The notes: generated from the sequence alone by a model not told the origin. Shown: positions 34,477 through 55,808, counted from the first letter of the stretch. The stretch is DNA of 64,000 nt from Halocaridina rubra (GCA_037179515.1 JAXCGZ010005741.1:58501-122500); one strand, 5' to 3'. Translations and numbers: made by a program.

Positions 34477-37461
34477 TTGCAAGCATGAGTTAATATGGGG
34501 TCCTTTTAAGGTTAATAAAAAAGCGTCCAGTCTACATGATATATTCCAGGCTCAACAAGACAACAAATAACCTAATAATTATTGTATATACACAATCTCC
34601 TATACTATTATCATAGTGAAGGGCCAGTAAGAATTAAGAATAGTCTTGTATCATTAAAAATCAACAAAAGTACTCTTATAGTTAAAAACAGAATTTCAGG
34701 TTATAAATTAGACAAAATAAGTATTCAAAAAGTCAAATGAATTCTTTAATATATATTTCCAAGCGTTAAAATACATTCAAGTTATAATATTAATGCATTT
34801 CATTTTTTTTCTTCAGAATCTGGATAGATAACTTTGATAGTGTTTCACACAATAATAATATTTTCATTTCTAGTGGAGAGGAAGATTGAATCCTTCTCTT
34901 GTATGCCCTATATGTCGTAAGAGACGAATAAAAGGGAGTAGACAGGCAATTCTTCTATCAGAAAACATATCTACCAAAAACGTCAGGCATCATAAAGACT
35001 TGCTACCCCACTTTTTTTTACTACATTTGTGGCCACTTGGTAGAACCTTAGGTTACGGAATCTCATTGGGAAAAACTATTCAAATTTTTCAAACTTCAAT
35101 TGTACATCTATATATCATATATTAATGCCAACTATTACTGCAGTACATATTGACGCAGTACATAAAGTAACGATACACATAACATAATAGACAGTATATA
35201 AATTCATACTGGCCCTTCTTGTAATTATAATTACGGTACTTAGGATTTACTAATATTTCAAAAAATAATACTGGAACCTTTGGCCACAAAACTCACATAG
35301 AAAAGAGAGTCAGACTTTGGCCGTCCTCTCTAACTCGTGTGAATATTAAGAATTATAATAATGAGGACAATACTATTGTTCTACTTTGCTAAAAGGTATT
35401 GGAATACCACATATCTCTAGTTTGATCTTGATAAACACTGAAGAAATATTGAATCACAGTCAAAGAGTGAGACGAAACATCACTCACAAAATGGTGGTTA
35501 AGCTCATTTACTTTACACCAGAGGATTATACACGTTATTATGAAATTTATAACATTATGCTGTCTCATTCCTTTAGTTACAGTTGTGGCCACCTTGCAAG
35601 TAACTGCAATATATGGTGTGTGTATGAAAAAAATATTGTAATTACTATCCCTGGGTATAAAATAGCATGATAAATGGAGAGAGGGACATAGTTACTGTTG
35701 GGTACTGAAGAGGGTATAATAGGGAAGATCAAAAATAAAAGGTCAAAATAAAATCGCAGTTACCCCGCTAGTACTATATGGGTCAGACAATGAAAGGGAT
35801 ATTGAGTATTTGTGGCAATAGATAGTGACATAGATAAACAATTGAGAGTTGGAGAGATGTAATGGACCATGAAACGTTAAAAAAAAAAAAAAAAAAAAAG
35901 TAGAGACGGATTATGGGGTGGATACTCTGAGACGAAGAAAGGGGATTGATTGTATAAATCTATAGGAGGTCGATTTAAACCAGAAAGAGATGGAGTAGAG
36001 ATACATTGTATGAGGCCATATCTGTGACAGGTCTCATAATCTAGAAGAGATAGGCAAGCAAGAAATTTAATGAAATGGGAGGTACTCTTTAATGAAATAC
36101 CTTGACATAATGTTAGTGAATGAGGCCAAGTATGTACTGATAAGGTAAGGATAAATTAAGGAATCCCAGGTATTGGCTTAGGGAATTTCCTAAAAGTGTA
36201 TTGGTCTCAAGCCATAATCCGACATTTATCCGACTATGAGGAAGTGAGTTTGAGTTTTGAGATGCATTCGAGTTTAGAAGTATCACTGCTATTATTGTTT
36301 CATCTTCTATTGCTCTGAGGCATGAAAAAATTCAAGGTGGTGGGGGAAAAATACGCCACCCTCGTAGGCCCTATAATTCATAGGAGACGAGTAAAATTAA
36401 AAGATAATCAGGAAGACAGGCAGTTCCTTCCTCCCTCGCTACAGATCATTTCATGCTAAAAACATATGACGACATGAGATGTATATGACAAAATCCTGAA
36501 ACCTCGTTTTTTATTGTAGTGGCAACAATGATAGTTTCTACAGGGCAGAGCACTGTATTTTAGGGCTTAATTCCTTTTTTTTTTTTTTTAAGCCACTTTA
36601 TTCTCATAAGCTTCCTCTTTTACTTTACCGATTAAAAGCTTACTGATGCTTACAGCCCCGTATATATGAACAGTTACAAAGAGTTATTTTTCCTTTTGAC
36701 AATGTAAAGGTTCAAAAATATACAGTAAAAAGTATTCTAACACGTGTTATAATTGTGATGTAGCCATTTAAGCAATACGTAATGGCTCCATACAATTAAC
36801 ACACACAAAAACTGCATATTTGACTTCATGATAAATAACCTGATACTCAAAAAACACATTGTATAAAACCTCACGAAACTTTTCACACACCATACACACA
36901 CAGAAGATCCATACAAAAAATATTCTAAATACATAACTGTTATGTGAAATAGCACTTTCATTTTAAAAAAAGTATACTTCAGGGTAATATTAACAAAGTA
37001 ATAATAAAATACAAATCCTAAAACACGAGGCAAGACCGAGGGCAAGCGGAACTGCAGGCAGGGCATGATTACTACAATACATTAAAAGTTTTTAATAATC
37101 TTCATCACTTTAAAAGCAATAAGATGAGGCAATGCACACTTAAGTATTCCCTGTATATATATACTGGAATGGACTAGTTCATGGTTTACATGCTAACTAA
37201 CCTCATATTCAAAATAATAAATTTTATATGTCTCATATACATAGAAAAGGATTAGGTGAACAAGGATTCTATAACCATCTAAGTAAATTCAACTAAAATC
37301 AAGTCATTAACATTTCTGTTCAAATACTGTACAATCTAATTATCCATAGTCTGAATATAAGCCAAGTTGTCTAGGCAAGATCTTGCTGTTGTAGTTTGCT
37401 TACAAGCTGCCACCCTGCTAGTTTGCTGGATAGATAATTTTTTTTTTTTGGTACCAATTTC
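34477..37461. other. Intergenic sequence with old dispersed repeats
   Basis: Fragments of family B occur at about 34890-35130 (GCCCTATATGTCGTAAGAGA), 35570-35620 (TTACAGTTGTGGCCACC) and 36355-36530 (GCCCTATAATTCATAGGAGA). At 36578-36604 the minus strand reads AATAAAGTGGCTT followed by a 14-15 base A-run, like the 3' end of a reverse-transcribed message. No host exon was supported. Confidence 0.4.
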
Positions 37462-37626
37462 AAGTGTTACTATAGTTCCCATTTCGAATGGGGATGGACA
37501 CGGTTTGAAGTAGGAGAATTAAGATGGATGCCCAAACTAGCACTCCGCAGTGGGTTCCAGTGGAATTAAACACAAGTTTGTTACTTCCCTAGTCGAACAT
37601 TCCAACCACTGCACTACTGCGGCCCC
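37462..37626 (-). repeat. SINE-1 copy (minus)
   Basis: Contains TATAGTTCCCATTTCGAATG, AAGATGGATGCCC and the head complement CAACCACTGCACTACTGCGG. Confidence 0.85.
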
Positions 37627-37744
37627 AATGGTTTGATAGGGAATACTGTATATTACAGTACTACTATTATGAATGAAAAACAAATATAATCGTAATTACT
37701 GCTATCACTTTATTATAATTCTTAACAATTATTGTTTATCTCTA

Positions 37745-38130
37745 GTGACTGGGGAGGAAGGTATCCAAGCACATATTCCCTGCGAATTATAGAAGACGAT
37801 TAAATGGAATGTCTTTAGTGGAGGAAGAGAATGAAAACCGTCCTTGTTTTCCCCGTGTATTGTAAAAGCTGACTTAAAGGGATAAAGAAGCAAAGGACTG
37901 ACAACCCTATCCTCCCTGAAATATGCTCTTGCAACAACAGCTGATATAAGGAGTAAGGATGGGCAGTGAATGATGAAGCCATGCTACTGGGAGGAATTTT
38001 GGGAGCCCTTAATCCACATGGAGCTAAGAGAAGTGAGCAAGATATATTAGTCCTGGTAAATGTGTATGCTTTGACTCGACCAACCTCCTAACAAGGGGGA
38101 TTACAGCCTTTGTATATGTATGTGTTACAT
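37745..38130 (+). repeat. Dispersed repeat family B, longest copy
   Basis: About 385 bp. The 5' part has TTTTCCCCGTGTATTGTAAA followed by AGCTGACTTAAAGGGATAAA. The middle has GCTACTGGGAGGAATTTTGG and the 3' module has CTGGTAAATGTGTATGCTTT, then CCTCCTAACAAGGGGGATTA and TATATGTATG. Parts recur at 3880-4140, 12925-13005, 41045-41170, 50200-50350 (inverted) and 61175-61340. No tRNA head, coding frame or terminal inverted repeats noticed. Confidence 0.62.
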
Positions 38131-41100
38131 AAATAATAATGACAGAGGATATGAAGACGACCAAGTTGTCCAAAAAGTGTTACAAAAGTACTGCTGTCTC
38201 AATTCTCTTGTTACAATTGCTGCCATCCTGCTAGCTTTAGAGGGGCACAACATCTTCTATGGAAAGTAGAGAGATACCTAATAAATTAATATAATATATA
38301 TCTTTTTAATGACTCCGAAAATTTTCCAAAACTTGATAAGTCCTATTATGGCGAGAGACAGTAATAGCTTTACAAAAATACTTCTTCAGCAGTAATCCAT
38401 ATATAAGAAACTATGAATATCAAGAGCATTCACTTGCTTCCTTATGATGTATTCGTATTAAGGAAATAAATTCTCTATGAAATGTATGAGCTCTAATGAT
38501 CCTTGCGAACGAGTGAAACCTATGATATTACCTAAAATTTTTTTCTTATATTATTGAGAATATATTTTTCCATGAAATGCAAGGTCATCAATGAATCTTG
38601 CAAACGGGTACAAACTAAGCTCTATTGGGAAATGAAGTTGACACCCAAGTTACATTCAATATGAAATATTTCCATTCTTTCTGAACTCAGGATGTTGCTA
38701 TGAAGCATGGTAAGTTATTATACATATGAGGAAAAAATTTTAAGCAGTAAATAAATGCTGAATACAGGTCACCCATGAAGGAAATATGAAATGACGGAAT
38801 ACTGAAATCATTTACTTCATCTTCGGATGGACAAAAATACATTTTGATAAAGCTCAACACTTTGTCGTTTCATTTTTCTTTTGTAGCTGACCTCTATTCA
38901 TGTAGGTCACGTGTTCATATTTTCTTTACAGATATTTAAATAGGAGCTACGAAATCTTTAATGAAATCGACACAAACACAAACGAAGGATGTCGCAAGTT
39001 TTTTCTTTAAGAGGAGCCATATCAATTATCTAAAATGCTCAGTTTTCTTTTCTTTATGTTATACATATTGAGTATTGATTGAATTGTTCTATTATTTTAA
39101 CTACAGCAATCCTATTATTCTTGGACTAGAGAGAAATGGTTGAAATTGTAACGTACTAATATACGTACATTCATGACTTCACATAGTCAACATCCTGATT
39201 TCGTGAAGCCAACAACTGGTTGCAATTATACACGGAGAGAGAATACAAAACGTGTATGGAATACAATGAACAACCTCCAAAATAATGATAAAATATTGAT
39301 TTCAAATCAAACATGAAATCATGTATATTGAAAAATATTAATCATACACTAAATAACACTGAACTGTTATCATACAGTTTGAAATAGTAGTTGAAAACCA
39401 TTAATGGAAAACAACAGGAAAAATAATTAATTTCTTATTAATCTCATGACCTCAACTCGTCACCCTCTGAAGGTACTGTGAGGTCACGAACTTAAGAAGT
39501 ACTTTGTAGACTTCACCTGTTATTCCTTTAATGGGCCTGCCCTTACCATTAATTGGGAAAGTTTACAAAAAAGTTATGAATTAAAAAAAGACCGATATAC
39601 GTAAATGCATCATCTATTTTATGCAACTGGGTTATGACTCAAGAAGACTGCATGAAACAATAATTAATAAAATAATATGATAATATGAGTTAATATAATG
39701 AGATATAGTATTGGAGGAAGTTCCTGATACCACACTGCCTAAATAGTAGATTGTGTAATTACGCTTATACTTCATCGTGATAATCAGAGAACTGAAGAGT
39801 AAACAACTCAGGGATTTTATCGAAGTATTATTTTAAACTGATACATTACACGCTAAGGGTATACATCAGCAGTTTAGGGATGTATAAATTCATATGGTTC
39901 TATCAATAAATGAGAGAGAGAGAGGGAGTATTAATTCCAGGCTCTGAGATTCAATTTGTATATCCCTATTCTGCATGAAGTATACTAAAATAACAAGTCA
40001 GCAAATTTTGCTTACAAGAAAGTCACCAGTAAGTGATGGTATGTGATTGGAAAATACTTATCTAATAACTGAAGGCATGAGGCGAGTTTGCTAATTATTC
40101 TATTAACTAACGAAGGTATTCCTTCTGTCTTAAGTAAGGAATAAATGTCACAGAACCAAGTTAGTAGTAATAGTTCAAGTCATGGGAAATATAAATAAAT
40201 AATCAGTAAACAAAAAATTGGGAGGTGTCTATCGTTTTCTTAAAAAATTATAATTGGAAATAGGTAATCATCTGAAATACATGTACTGCATAACATTATT
40301 ATCAATTTCCGGTGTGTACATATTACAAATCTTATAAGATAAAGCTAGCGTATACTTACAACTAGAACCGGTCTTAGTTATACACAGCAAAGAGTATTAA
40401 ATACACAAACAGTGCCCTGTATATACACACTAAACAATGGAAGTCCCCGGCAGTTTTATGGTTTTAACAAGACATATACTCATATATTAACCGTGACTCC
40501 TTGGTGTCGATCCGTTAGCTACGGGCAGACAAGTTTTTAGTAACCCTTCACTGTACCACTGGAACACATTTTGGGGCACAGACATATAGAAAATTTATCA
40601 TCTTATAAATTAATGCAAAATATAGAAATCGTACCATACACGTTTAACTCTTAAGAAACGAACTCTGTCGTCCTAAGTAATGGAATAATAAATTACTCTA
40701 AAGGCTTAATACTGGACACAGTTATACAGACAGAGCATATCACAAGAATAGAGTCATAATACAGTTAATATGAAGGCAGTAAGTTTTCTTAATTAAGAAA
40801 AAAAAAAGACACTAAACTCTAGCATTAATATAATATCAAGAGAATCATTCCCTTACCAGAAAAGTTGTCTCGAGGAAAACATAATATTAACGCTACTTGG
40901 AATTGTTTGCTAAGTTTACTTATTACTAACAACAGCTAAAAACATGACCAGCCATTATCAACAGGTAGAATGTCTTAATACTTTTGGTTTGGAATATTAC
41001 AGGAATGAGTTACAGAATCAATTGATTAATCTTATACACTTCTCTTCGGTTAATTATCCAAGGAGCTGAGAGGTGTGTTCAAGACATGTTTGGCTTCTGG

Positions 41101-42869
41101 TGGATGCATATGATTTGACTCAGCCAATCCTTTACAAGGAGGATTGCGGCCATTGTATATGTATGTATGTAAGCATGTATACTGTATATGTATGTACTGT
41201 ATATGTAAAGATCACTTCAATTACCTAAATAATCTTTGGTTGCATAAATATACATCATAGCTTTCTTAACACAACTTAATAATTAAACAAAGTACTTGTA
41301 GAGTGTTAATACTGCTAATTACACGACAATATATCATGAAATATACTAGTACCTTTCTTGGTACAAGTATAAGTTTATACTGTGTAATGAAAGCAAGTAT
41401 ACTGAATTCTCCTAACGAGTATTTGACCCATGTGTTTTAAACCAACATATAAATAAGCCTCATGTTCACTGTTTAGAATGAACAAACCACATCTCATGTT
41501 CATTACGAAATTTAGTGCAGATTATTGGAGTCATAAATACAGAGATATGTAATTCAAAATTCATCTCAAAATCCCAATACCATACTAAAATAACAACCTT
41601 TAATTTATAATTTCGAGCCAATATCTCTATGTGTAACTAACAAAAGCTAATAATAGCTATCAAAAATAATAGATCTTAAGTCTTACTAGCAAAATAAGGT
41701 AAATTAACATTTTATGTAATGTTGTTACTGAAATCATTAACTAGAACCATGAGGAGAAATATATTGTATTTTCTGACTAGAATATTATCAGTTGGTACCA
41801 ATATACCTAAAATAATTTACGGAACAGATGTAAATATCACCACAACAATAACTAGTTAAGATATTATCGATCGTGTTCTACTGATATATGTTATTGCACA
41901 CCGGCCGTTCGCTAATGATAAAAAACTTTTACATGTATATAGCATGAGGTTAGTTCGTATCATATAAAAGTAATTTAAATTACATGGAGGACTGACAAAG
42001 CTGTGAAACAACTTACAAATTACGTTCGTAAAGCACGCATTTTGGAAACTTATTATTGCCAACCGCACCTTTTCAAAACTAAAATAATTATAAACAAACT
42101 TATATTAAAAAAATATAAAATTATGTAAATTATATCTTACAGCAATATTATAAAAGGGCGATCTTTAAATGCTCCCTCAAAAGAAGAATTTTTCTATTAA
42201 ATACTAGTGCTTAAGTCTGTCAAAAAATAACCAATTACTTCTCACCTGTCAAAATTAGGTTCTCTATACATATACTGTATAGTGAAATATTTTAGCTCCA
42301 TTACTGGCATTCGTACCAATTTTTCAATATTTTAAAAGCAATGAAAATCACTTGTTTCCCAACCAAAACATGTCTGATTTGGGCTGCTTTAACCACAATC
42401 TTTTAAAATAAAAAAAAAACAAGTACCACACCTGCTATCTGTCCTGGAGGGAAATATTTTTCAATACAGGCAAGATTAGTAAGTAATTTTATCAGATGTC
42501 GGTTCATTATATTATTTTTACATATATGAGAAAAAACAGAAGAAGCCCCTAATGTTTTGTCACTACAAAACTTACTGGAATTACTGATGATTAAAATAAA
42601 AAATAAAGCTAAGGAACCTGAGTGTACTTGTTGTGTAATGTGCCACAACCATTAATCAAGAAGGCATCAGCTCGCCACAGAATTTTTGACAAAGACTTCA
42701 ATTTCATCATTATGATTTTGAGGGCACTGAAATAAATTTAACCAAACGCCAGTTAGCACAATAAAACCAAAAACAGTATAGTGGAGAGCAATACTTTAAC
42801 TGTAAAGCCCTTTGAAATTAACAAGTGCTCGTGAGCTCAACCATAACTTGAACCTTACACACAGATAAC
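38131..42869. other. 3' flank or 3' UTR side of the PKC gene, no gene seen
   Basis: Lies downstream of the PKC stop at 42870 on the minus strand, so part is probably 3' UTR, but I could not place a poly(A) site. It holds a family B 3' module at 41045-41170 (CAATCCTTTACAAGGAGGAT then TGCGGCCATTGTATATGTAT) and a degraded relative of the 27008 palindrome at 39447-39495. Confidence 0.4.
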
Positions 42870-43022
42870 TCACACATGTTGCACATATTCGGGGTTTAAA
42901 TACGAGAATCCGGAAAACTCCGTTTGGTCGAGGTTCATCATGAAGAGCTTGTCAGTTGGAGTGAGCTCGGTGCGCTCCGAGGTGAACTGCTTGTCGAAGT
43001 TGCTGACATCCTTGCGGTGGCG
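42870..43022 (-). CDS. PKC: Conventional PKC, distal alternative last exon
   Basis: 50 codons plus stop, phase 0, acceptor GTTTACTTTTCAG. It encodes the V5 tail that follows the kinase domain: RHRKDVSNFDKQFTSERTEL, then the turn motif LTPTDK (phospho-Thr site), then the hydrophobic motif FSGFSY, ending NPEYVQHV. This is the canonical conventional-PKC tail as in insect Pkc53E-type enzymes. Phosphorylation of the turn and hydrophobic motifs stabilises the enzyme. It joins in frame to PPFKPKI from the exon at 59494, 16.5 kb upstream. It is GC-richer than its surroundings. Confidence 0.93.
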   Translation of the reverse strand, partial: RHRKDVSNFDKQFTSERTELTPTDKLFMMNLDQTEFSGFSYLNPEYVQHV

Positions 43023-43994
43023 CTGAAAAGTAAACAATTCTCATTTAGTCTGTTACATAATTCACACAAAAAAATATATGCATTAAACAATATTTTATTC
43101 TTCAAGACCTGTAGTCTCCCAAAAGCTATCTATATACAAATGCCATATTCCTCTTGTAAGGGGCAGAGTCAAAGCAAAAAACTTGACTATTTAAGGGAGG
43201 ACGCTACAAAGGAAGGGATTCCCAGTACCCTAGCTCCGCACCATTTAACCTAGTTTTACAACACACAGGGATACAAGGAGGAGATATTCTTTCCTCCTCC
43301 ATTCTATAAATTTTCGGTATGTAACTCTACACTGACGGGCAAAAGACAAGACAGAGAACAAACAAACACTGGGTATGTCACTTCCATTTGCAAACGTGTC
43401 AGTACAAAGAACCCAGTACACACCCAAAGTAATCTATTTGATAGTCAAAATGTAGATTGGGCCATTTCTTAGGCTTTGAAAGAAAACCATTCAATATAAC
43501 AAAGCAATGATTTAATTTAGTAGCTACATTTGTTAAGATTAGTACTTTGGCAACAAATTATATACATATTGGATATACAATTAAAAAGGGAATATCTAAT
43601 TTTAATATGCACAGGAGGAGAAGTCATCATCCATATTTTTCATATTCCCTTTGTGTTGTAAGAACTGGCTGAAAGAGATTGGGGAGAAAGAGATAACAAT
43701 CGCGCCTTCCACAAACTTTTTCTTGACTGAAAATAAATTGGTGGAGAAGGCAAAGATCGGCAAGATTTGGCAAAGTTCTGGAACCTCATTTTTTTGTTAC
43801 AGCTGTGGTCAACCAGTAGCACAGTAGAATATGGTGTCGTGCTTAAAAAAAATATAACAACATCGTCAATTACTAAAATACTTGAATTGCATATGTATAA
43901 TATCATAACTAAGTCTACACAAAAGCACAGGAGCATGCAAATAGCTCTTCAAAATTGAAATTCTGGAAGCCATGAGCCAAAGAGAAAGACCAGT
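43023..43994. other. PKC intron, part next to the distal exon
   Basis: No exon seen. About 43620-43830 is a diverged family-B-like repeat (TTGTTACAGCTGTGGTCAAC). Confidence 0.4.
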
Positions 43995-44120
43995 ACTGAT
44001 CAGAGTGACTGAAGTACTGATTAGTGTGATTACAATACTGATCAGTGTGACTGCAACACTGCTCATTGAGATTACAATTCTGATCAGTGTGATTGCAATA
44101 CTGATCAGTGCGATTGCAGA
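43995..44120. repeat. 21-bp minisatellite, six units
   Basis: Six tandem 21-bp units of the form ACTGATCAGTGTGATTACAA plus T. Variants alternate (GTGATT/GTGACT; GCTCATTGAG in the fourth), so a 42-bp higher-order pattern is possible. Open on both strands only because 21 is a multiple of three; not considered coding. Confidence 0.9.
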
Positions 44121-51364
<7,244 letters not shown>

Positions 51365-51544
51365 TCAGTCTTCGTGTGTAAGGAGTTGCTCAGAGAGTAC
51401 AGGATGATACAATCGATTCACATAGGTGAACGCATGGAAAGCATCCGGGTCTAGATGCTCCATGATTTTTTTATCCGTGGGTGAGAACTCCAAACGTGCG
51501 TTGCGGAATGCCGGGTCAAAGTTCTCGGCTAGACGGGGGTTATT
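51365..51544 (-). CDS. PKC: Conventional PKC, proximal alternative last exon
   Basis: 59 codons plus stop, phase 0, acceptor GGTCTCTCCACAG. It encodes a second V5 tail: NNPRLAENFDPAFRNARLEF, turn motif FSPTDK (Ser instead of Thr), hydrophobic motif FHAFTY, then a longer end, VNRLYHPVLSEQLLTHED. The NFD and F-x-x-F-[ST]-Y landmarks align with the distal exon, so the two are paralogous alternatives, as with the beta-I/beta-II tails of mammalian PRKCB. It lies 8 kb upstream of the distal exon; using its stop and poly(A) excludes the distal one. The acidic end, unlike the distal tail, should change partner binding or localisation (inference). Confidence 0.9.
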   Translation of the reverse strand, partial: NNPRLAENFDPAFRNARLEFSPTDKKIMEHLDPDAFHAFTYVNRLYHPVLSEQLLTHED

Positions 51545-52073
51545 CTGTGGAGAGACCAGGTCACTGATGATCACCCTACCTTAATCATGTTAATGGTAAT
51601 ACCACTGACTTGGGGGCACTCAATACATAACAATTTTCCAGATATGTTACTGAGACTCATTTTAATGTGTTACATGACTAAATGCTTCTTATATCCATCC
51701 GTAGAGTTAGAAGTAGAGTTGCAAAAGCAGTCAGAAAATGATGAAATCAGAAAAAACATCTATCACCAGAAATCACTTGAAATCAGAAGATAACATTTAC
51801 CATCAGAAATCACATGACTCTTAAAGTACTTTCATAAAGACCATCTACCACATTTCACCATTATAACAAAACATGACTACATACTGTCATCCTAATGCAT
51901 TTCACAATATATAATAACGAGATTTGCAAATCTTTTCTTTTCGCAGTAAATTAAGTTACGTAACTTTTAAGATTGGTATATAACAACAACTTCATTTACG
52001 AACATCTGTGTTATGAGGACTTGATAAAACACACAAATATCCTTCAACAGATATATTCCAGAGTGATTTATTA
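51545..52073. other. PKC intron
   Basis: About 530 bp, no exon or repeat recognised. Confidence 0.4.
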
Positions 52074-52215
52074 CGGGCAGCAGTAGCTCACTGGTAGAGT
52101 GCGGGAGTCAGGTTCAATCCCACTATGGAGCAATAGAAAGAGCATCCAGCCATAATCCACCAGCTCCAACATGTTTGTGTTCACCCCAATGTGTTTGGGA
52201 ACTACTTTGTGACAC
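52074..52215 (+). repeat. SINE-1 copy, plus orientation
   Basis: GGGCAGCAGTAGCTCACTGG, TAGAGTGCGGGAGTCAGG, TTCAATCCCAC and the tail CTCCAACATGTTTGTGTTCA. The head lacks about 20 bp between A and B boxes relative to other copies. Confidence 0.8.
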
Positions 52216-52737
52216 GAAAAAAGAAGCCAAGTATTTTACTAACATTATCCGACCTCTCAGATGAAGTCACCCACTTTGGTAAGAGTTAGTGGTGGGTAAC
52301 TAAAAACATTTTCAATTAAACTATTAATTTTTTTGTACATTATCATCACAATTTCTTTTTAAAGTTAATGGCTGCAGTAATACACTGCATACAGATCACG
52401 TATAGTATTTGATTCAAAAGCGCGAGAAGTTTTAGGTACAAAAAATAAGTACGAAAAAAGTAAACATAAGCATATAGTCAATCTTAGTGTAATTCTTAAT
52501 GTTAAGTTAACTAGATACATGGTTACATATACATAAATATTCTCATATTTATTTAAATTCTATGAACAAATATTTAAAATTATCTTTTACAAGTTGGGGA
52601 GTAGATTGAGGGGAAAAGACATTATTTAAATTCTTTGCTAATACACCAAAATGCCTTATAACATCTGCAAGGAACAATATATTTGTTCGACAAATTGTTT
52701 TTTAGGAACCAATAATAATCATAAACAATTTTTTTAA

Positions 52738-52891
52738 TGTGTCACTATTAGTTTCCAATTGGGGGTGGACACAAACTAATTGAAGCTGGCGAATTAAGGC
52801 AGGATGCTCTTCCCAACACCCTGCTGTGCGACCAAACGTGGGTTAGTCACTTTGTGAATCAAGCATTCTACCATTAAGATACCGCTGTCCC
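52738..52891 (-). repeat. SINE-1 copy (minus)
   Basis: Contains TGTGTCACTATTAGTTTCCA, TGAAGCTGGCGAATTAAGGC and the head complement GCATTCTACCATTAAGATAC. Confidence 0.83.
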
Positions 52892-55749
52892 CACTGTTCG
52901 CAATGTGTGGCATTGCTAAATTACTTCTGTCTAGTGATATCCACCCTTTTAGTCATGGACAAATTGCCAAATTTCACCAAAATGCAAAACCATGAGATAT
53001 GAATGCCGTAAAACCACTAAGAAACAGTAAAACAAAATAAGTTATAAAAAAATTTTCATTTAGAAATATCGTGGGTACACAGATAATCAACAATTATAGG
53101 AACATGACAATGGGAAATAAGCAGAATCAGAATAGGGCATACAGAGCGAGAGATAACTACAGTGTTTGACAAAGACTGGGACAAACATTCACATACTAGT
53201 ACAGTATAGTATATAATTAGTTTTGACAAGTACAACACTAACACTAACCAAGTCCGATGGTTCAGTAACCCTTTACCACCTGTTGTTATATACTGAACTC
53301 AGTAATGCTCAAGATAACATTGATACAATCTGTAACCAATATATCATAAATTAATTATACATGTAAAGAAAAATGAATTTTCCACCCACAAAGAGTCAAC
53401 TTGTTTAGGTATTGAACTCAGCCATCCCCCCTTTAAGGGAGGATTATGGAATTAGAATATTAGTAAAATAAATAGAAATGCTTTTAAAACTTACTCTAAA
53501 CAGCTAGTAAATTTTAAATATTTTTTTTTTTCATAACAATAACAGTAAACGGAAGAGATCCCAGAAACATTAATTGAGTTAAAATTATACAGTCATGTAC
53601 AAAACCAGTTTCTAAGGGCTTCATAAGAAGAAAAAACCAATACAATGAAAATAATTTACAATATTACATACAGTTTTGCCTTCTATATCCACCATGAGGA
53701 AGTCTTGTGACAGAAACTAAACAGTAATGTTATCTAAACATAAGCAATAAAACTATTGTAAATATTACAAGACTCTTTTTGAAGGTAATACACATCAACG
53801 GAAAGTTTGGATAAAGACAGTTAATGTTATCCAGAGCGTTTCAGAGGTCAGTAACAACAATTCCAAGGACACATTTGTTAATATGGATATAAAAAGTATT
53901 GATTAGTTAAAAGGAGAAATATTATGAAAACCACTAATTGCCAAAGCAAAATCACACCACTGTTAGCAGCATAATATATAAAAACATCATTTAATCTATG
54001 TTAATAAACCTTCAACCATTATCAGAAAAATTCAACAGGCCAGCAAGTGAGTCTTGCTAAGAATTCTTTTTATATGTAACCACTTCATTACTTTCTGCAG
54101 CATGTTTTCAAATATAAAAAGGAAGTGAATTCAAGATAAAACTAACCATGAAAAATCTGTTCACATCTCATCGTTAGTTCTGTCACAATGCTTTATAAGA
54201 TTACATGATACAAAACACTAATAAAAATACCAAAAACTAAACACTACAAAAAATTCAGGAAAAATACTGAGTTTAGCTCAGAGTACTTTGCTATCTCTTT
54301 TTGTGGTACTCTTTTCTCTTTCACATAGATTCTCAAAATCCCATTAAAATAAAAAATTTAGTATGACATAAAAATAATACCTTTGTAACTTTGTACATAA
54401 AGATTTATAATAGTACTCTATTCCTTCAGGTTACGTCGTTTCAACTTACGTGATTTTCCACTCTGTGTCAGGTTCTTACTCAAAATCTTTTTGGATTTTC
54501 ATTATATTAGCATTGAATAATATGTATATACATATTGTATTTGTCAGAATGACATTGGAAATTTTGAGAACTGAATGATGTTGTTTATACTATACATGTT
54601 CATATGGGGTCTAAATCGTTTAGAAAGGTATTACCATCTTATTTATCTAAATCACAAGTTTTGGAATGAATTAATGACATAAGGCAAGGTATTACTATAA
54701 ACAAATATTCATGACAAGCTAAGTGAATCAAGAAGTGTATCTGCAAACATTTACTGCTATATATACCTTTCTTACAGTTGAGTCCATCATGTAACCTGAT
54801 ATAGCATCTTGTTAAAAAATGTAAATATATAAAAACAGGGAGGAATTTCTCTACAGCACAAGTCTCATAAGCAATTTCGATGGTCAGTTCAATGAATGTC
54901 TAAAATCTAACTTCCAAAGTTTTGTGGAACGAACACCTACATGTATTTTAGTTTCATGTATCAATTCAATAAGTAAACAAAAAATTAATATTAACCAAAA
55001 TTTATCTCAAATGATTTCACATTGATAGAGCAACAAAGATCATCAGTTGCTTCTCCACTGAATTAAATATTTATAAAAAGAGGATTCAAATTGCATAAAG
55101 TTCACCGCCGAGTTCATATGACACTGAATAAGCACTACAAAACAACTACTCTTTTCTCTCTTAAAAAATTCAAGGGAAAAGAATCTAAATACTTCTACCA
55201 AAAAACTGGTCTGGGATACATGGAATTCATAAAACTCTAAAGGCGAGGGAATGATATTTTGGATAATCACAATACACCAACCATTCAGGGTTGATAATAC
55301 AAGATGGTCTGCATGATGTATAATACACATGTCTGAGGCAGACTAGACTTGGGGATTGCAAGCCACAGAAAGGTTACACATTACAAAAACAAAAATGTAA
55401 ACATAAGTCATCACGCATGAATTTTATTAAAGTAAGATACGACCCTTGAATAGTAAGTCTTTCCTTCAGATTTTAATATCTACATTAACTTTGCTCATCG
55501 TGGATCCAATACTAAATTAGCCATTCATTCTATTCTATTTGAACATAGTTTTCACGCAAATTTTTTTGTTAAATTTGGATCCAACCCTAGAATAGTAATG
55601 TCTCCCTTCAACTTTAAAAATCTATATTAAATTTTGTTAATTTTGGATTAGATACTGAATTAGAGATTTATTTTATTTATTTTCAAATGATTTAATTAAG
55701 CATAAAAGAATACTGTATTTATCATGCAACTACAATTGCACCATTTACT
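52892..55749. other. PKC intron, no exon seen
   Basis: AT-rich. No SINE copy or coding signal recognised in this 2.9 kb. Confidence 0.4.
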
Positions 55750-55808
55750 GTGTCACAATTAGTCCCCATTTGAATGGAGGTGGACACAACATATTGAACC
55801 CGGGGGAT
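55750..55808 (-). repeat. SINE-1 tail fragment
   Basis: TGTGTCACAATTAGTCCCCA, TTTGAATGGAGGTGGACACA, then a break after GAACCCGGGGGA. Confidence 0.7.
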
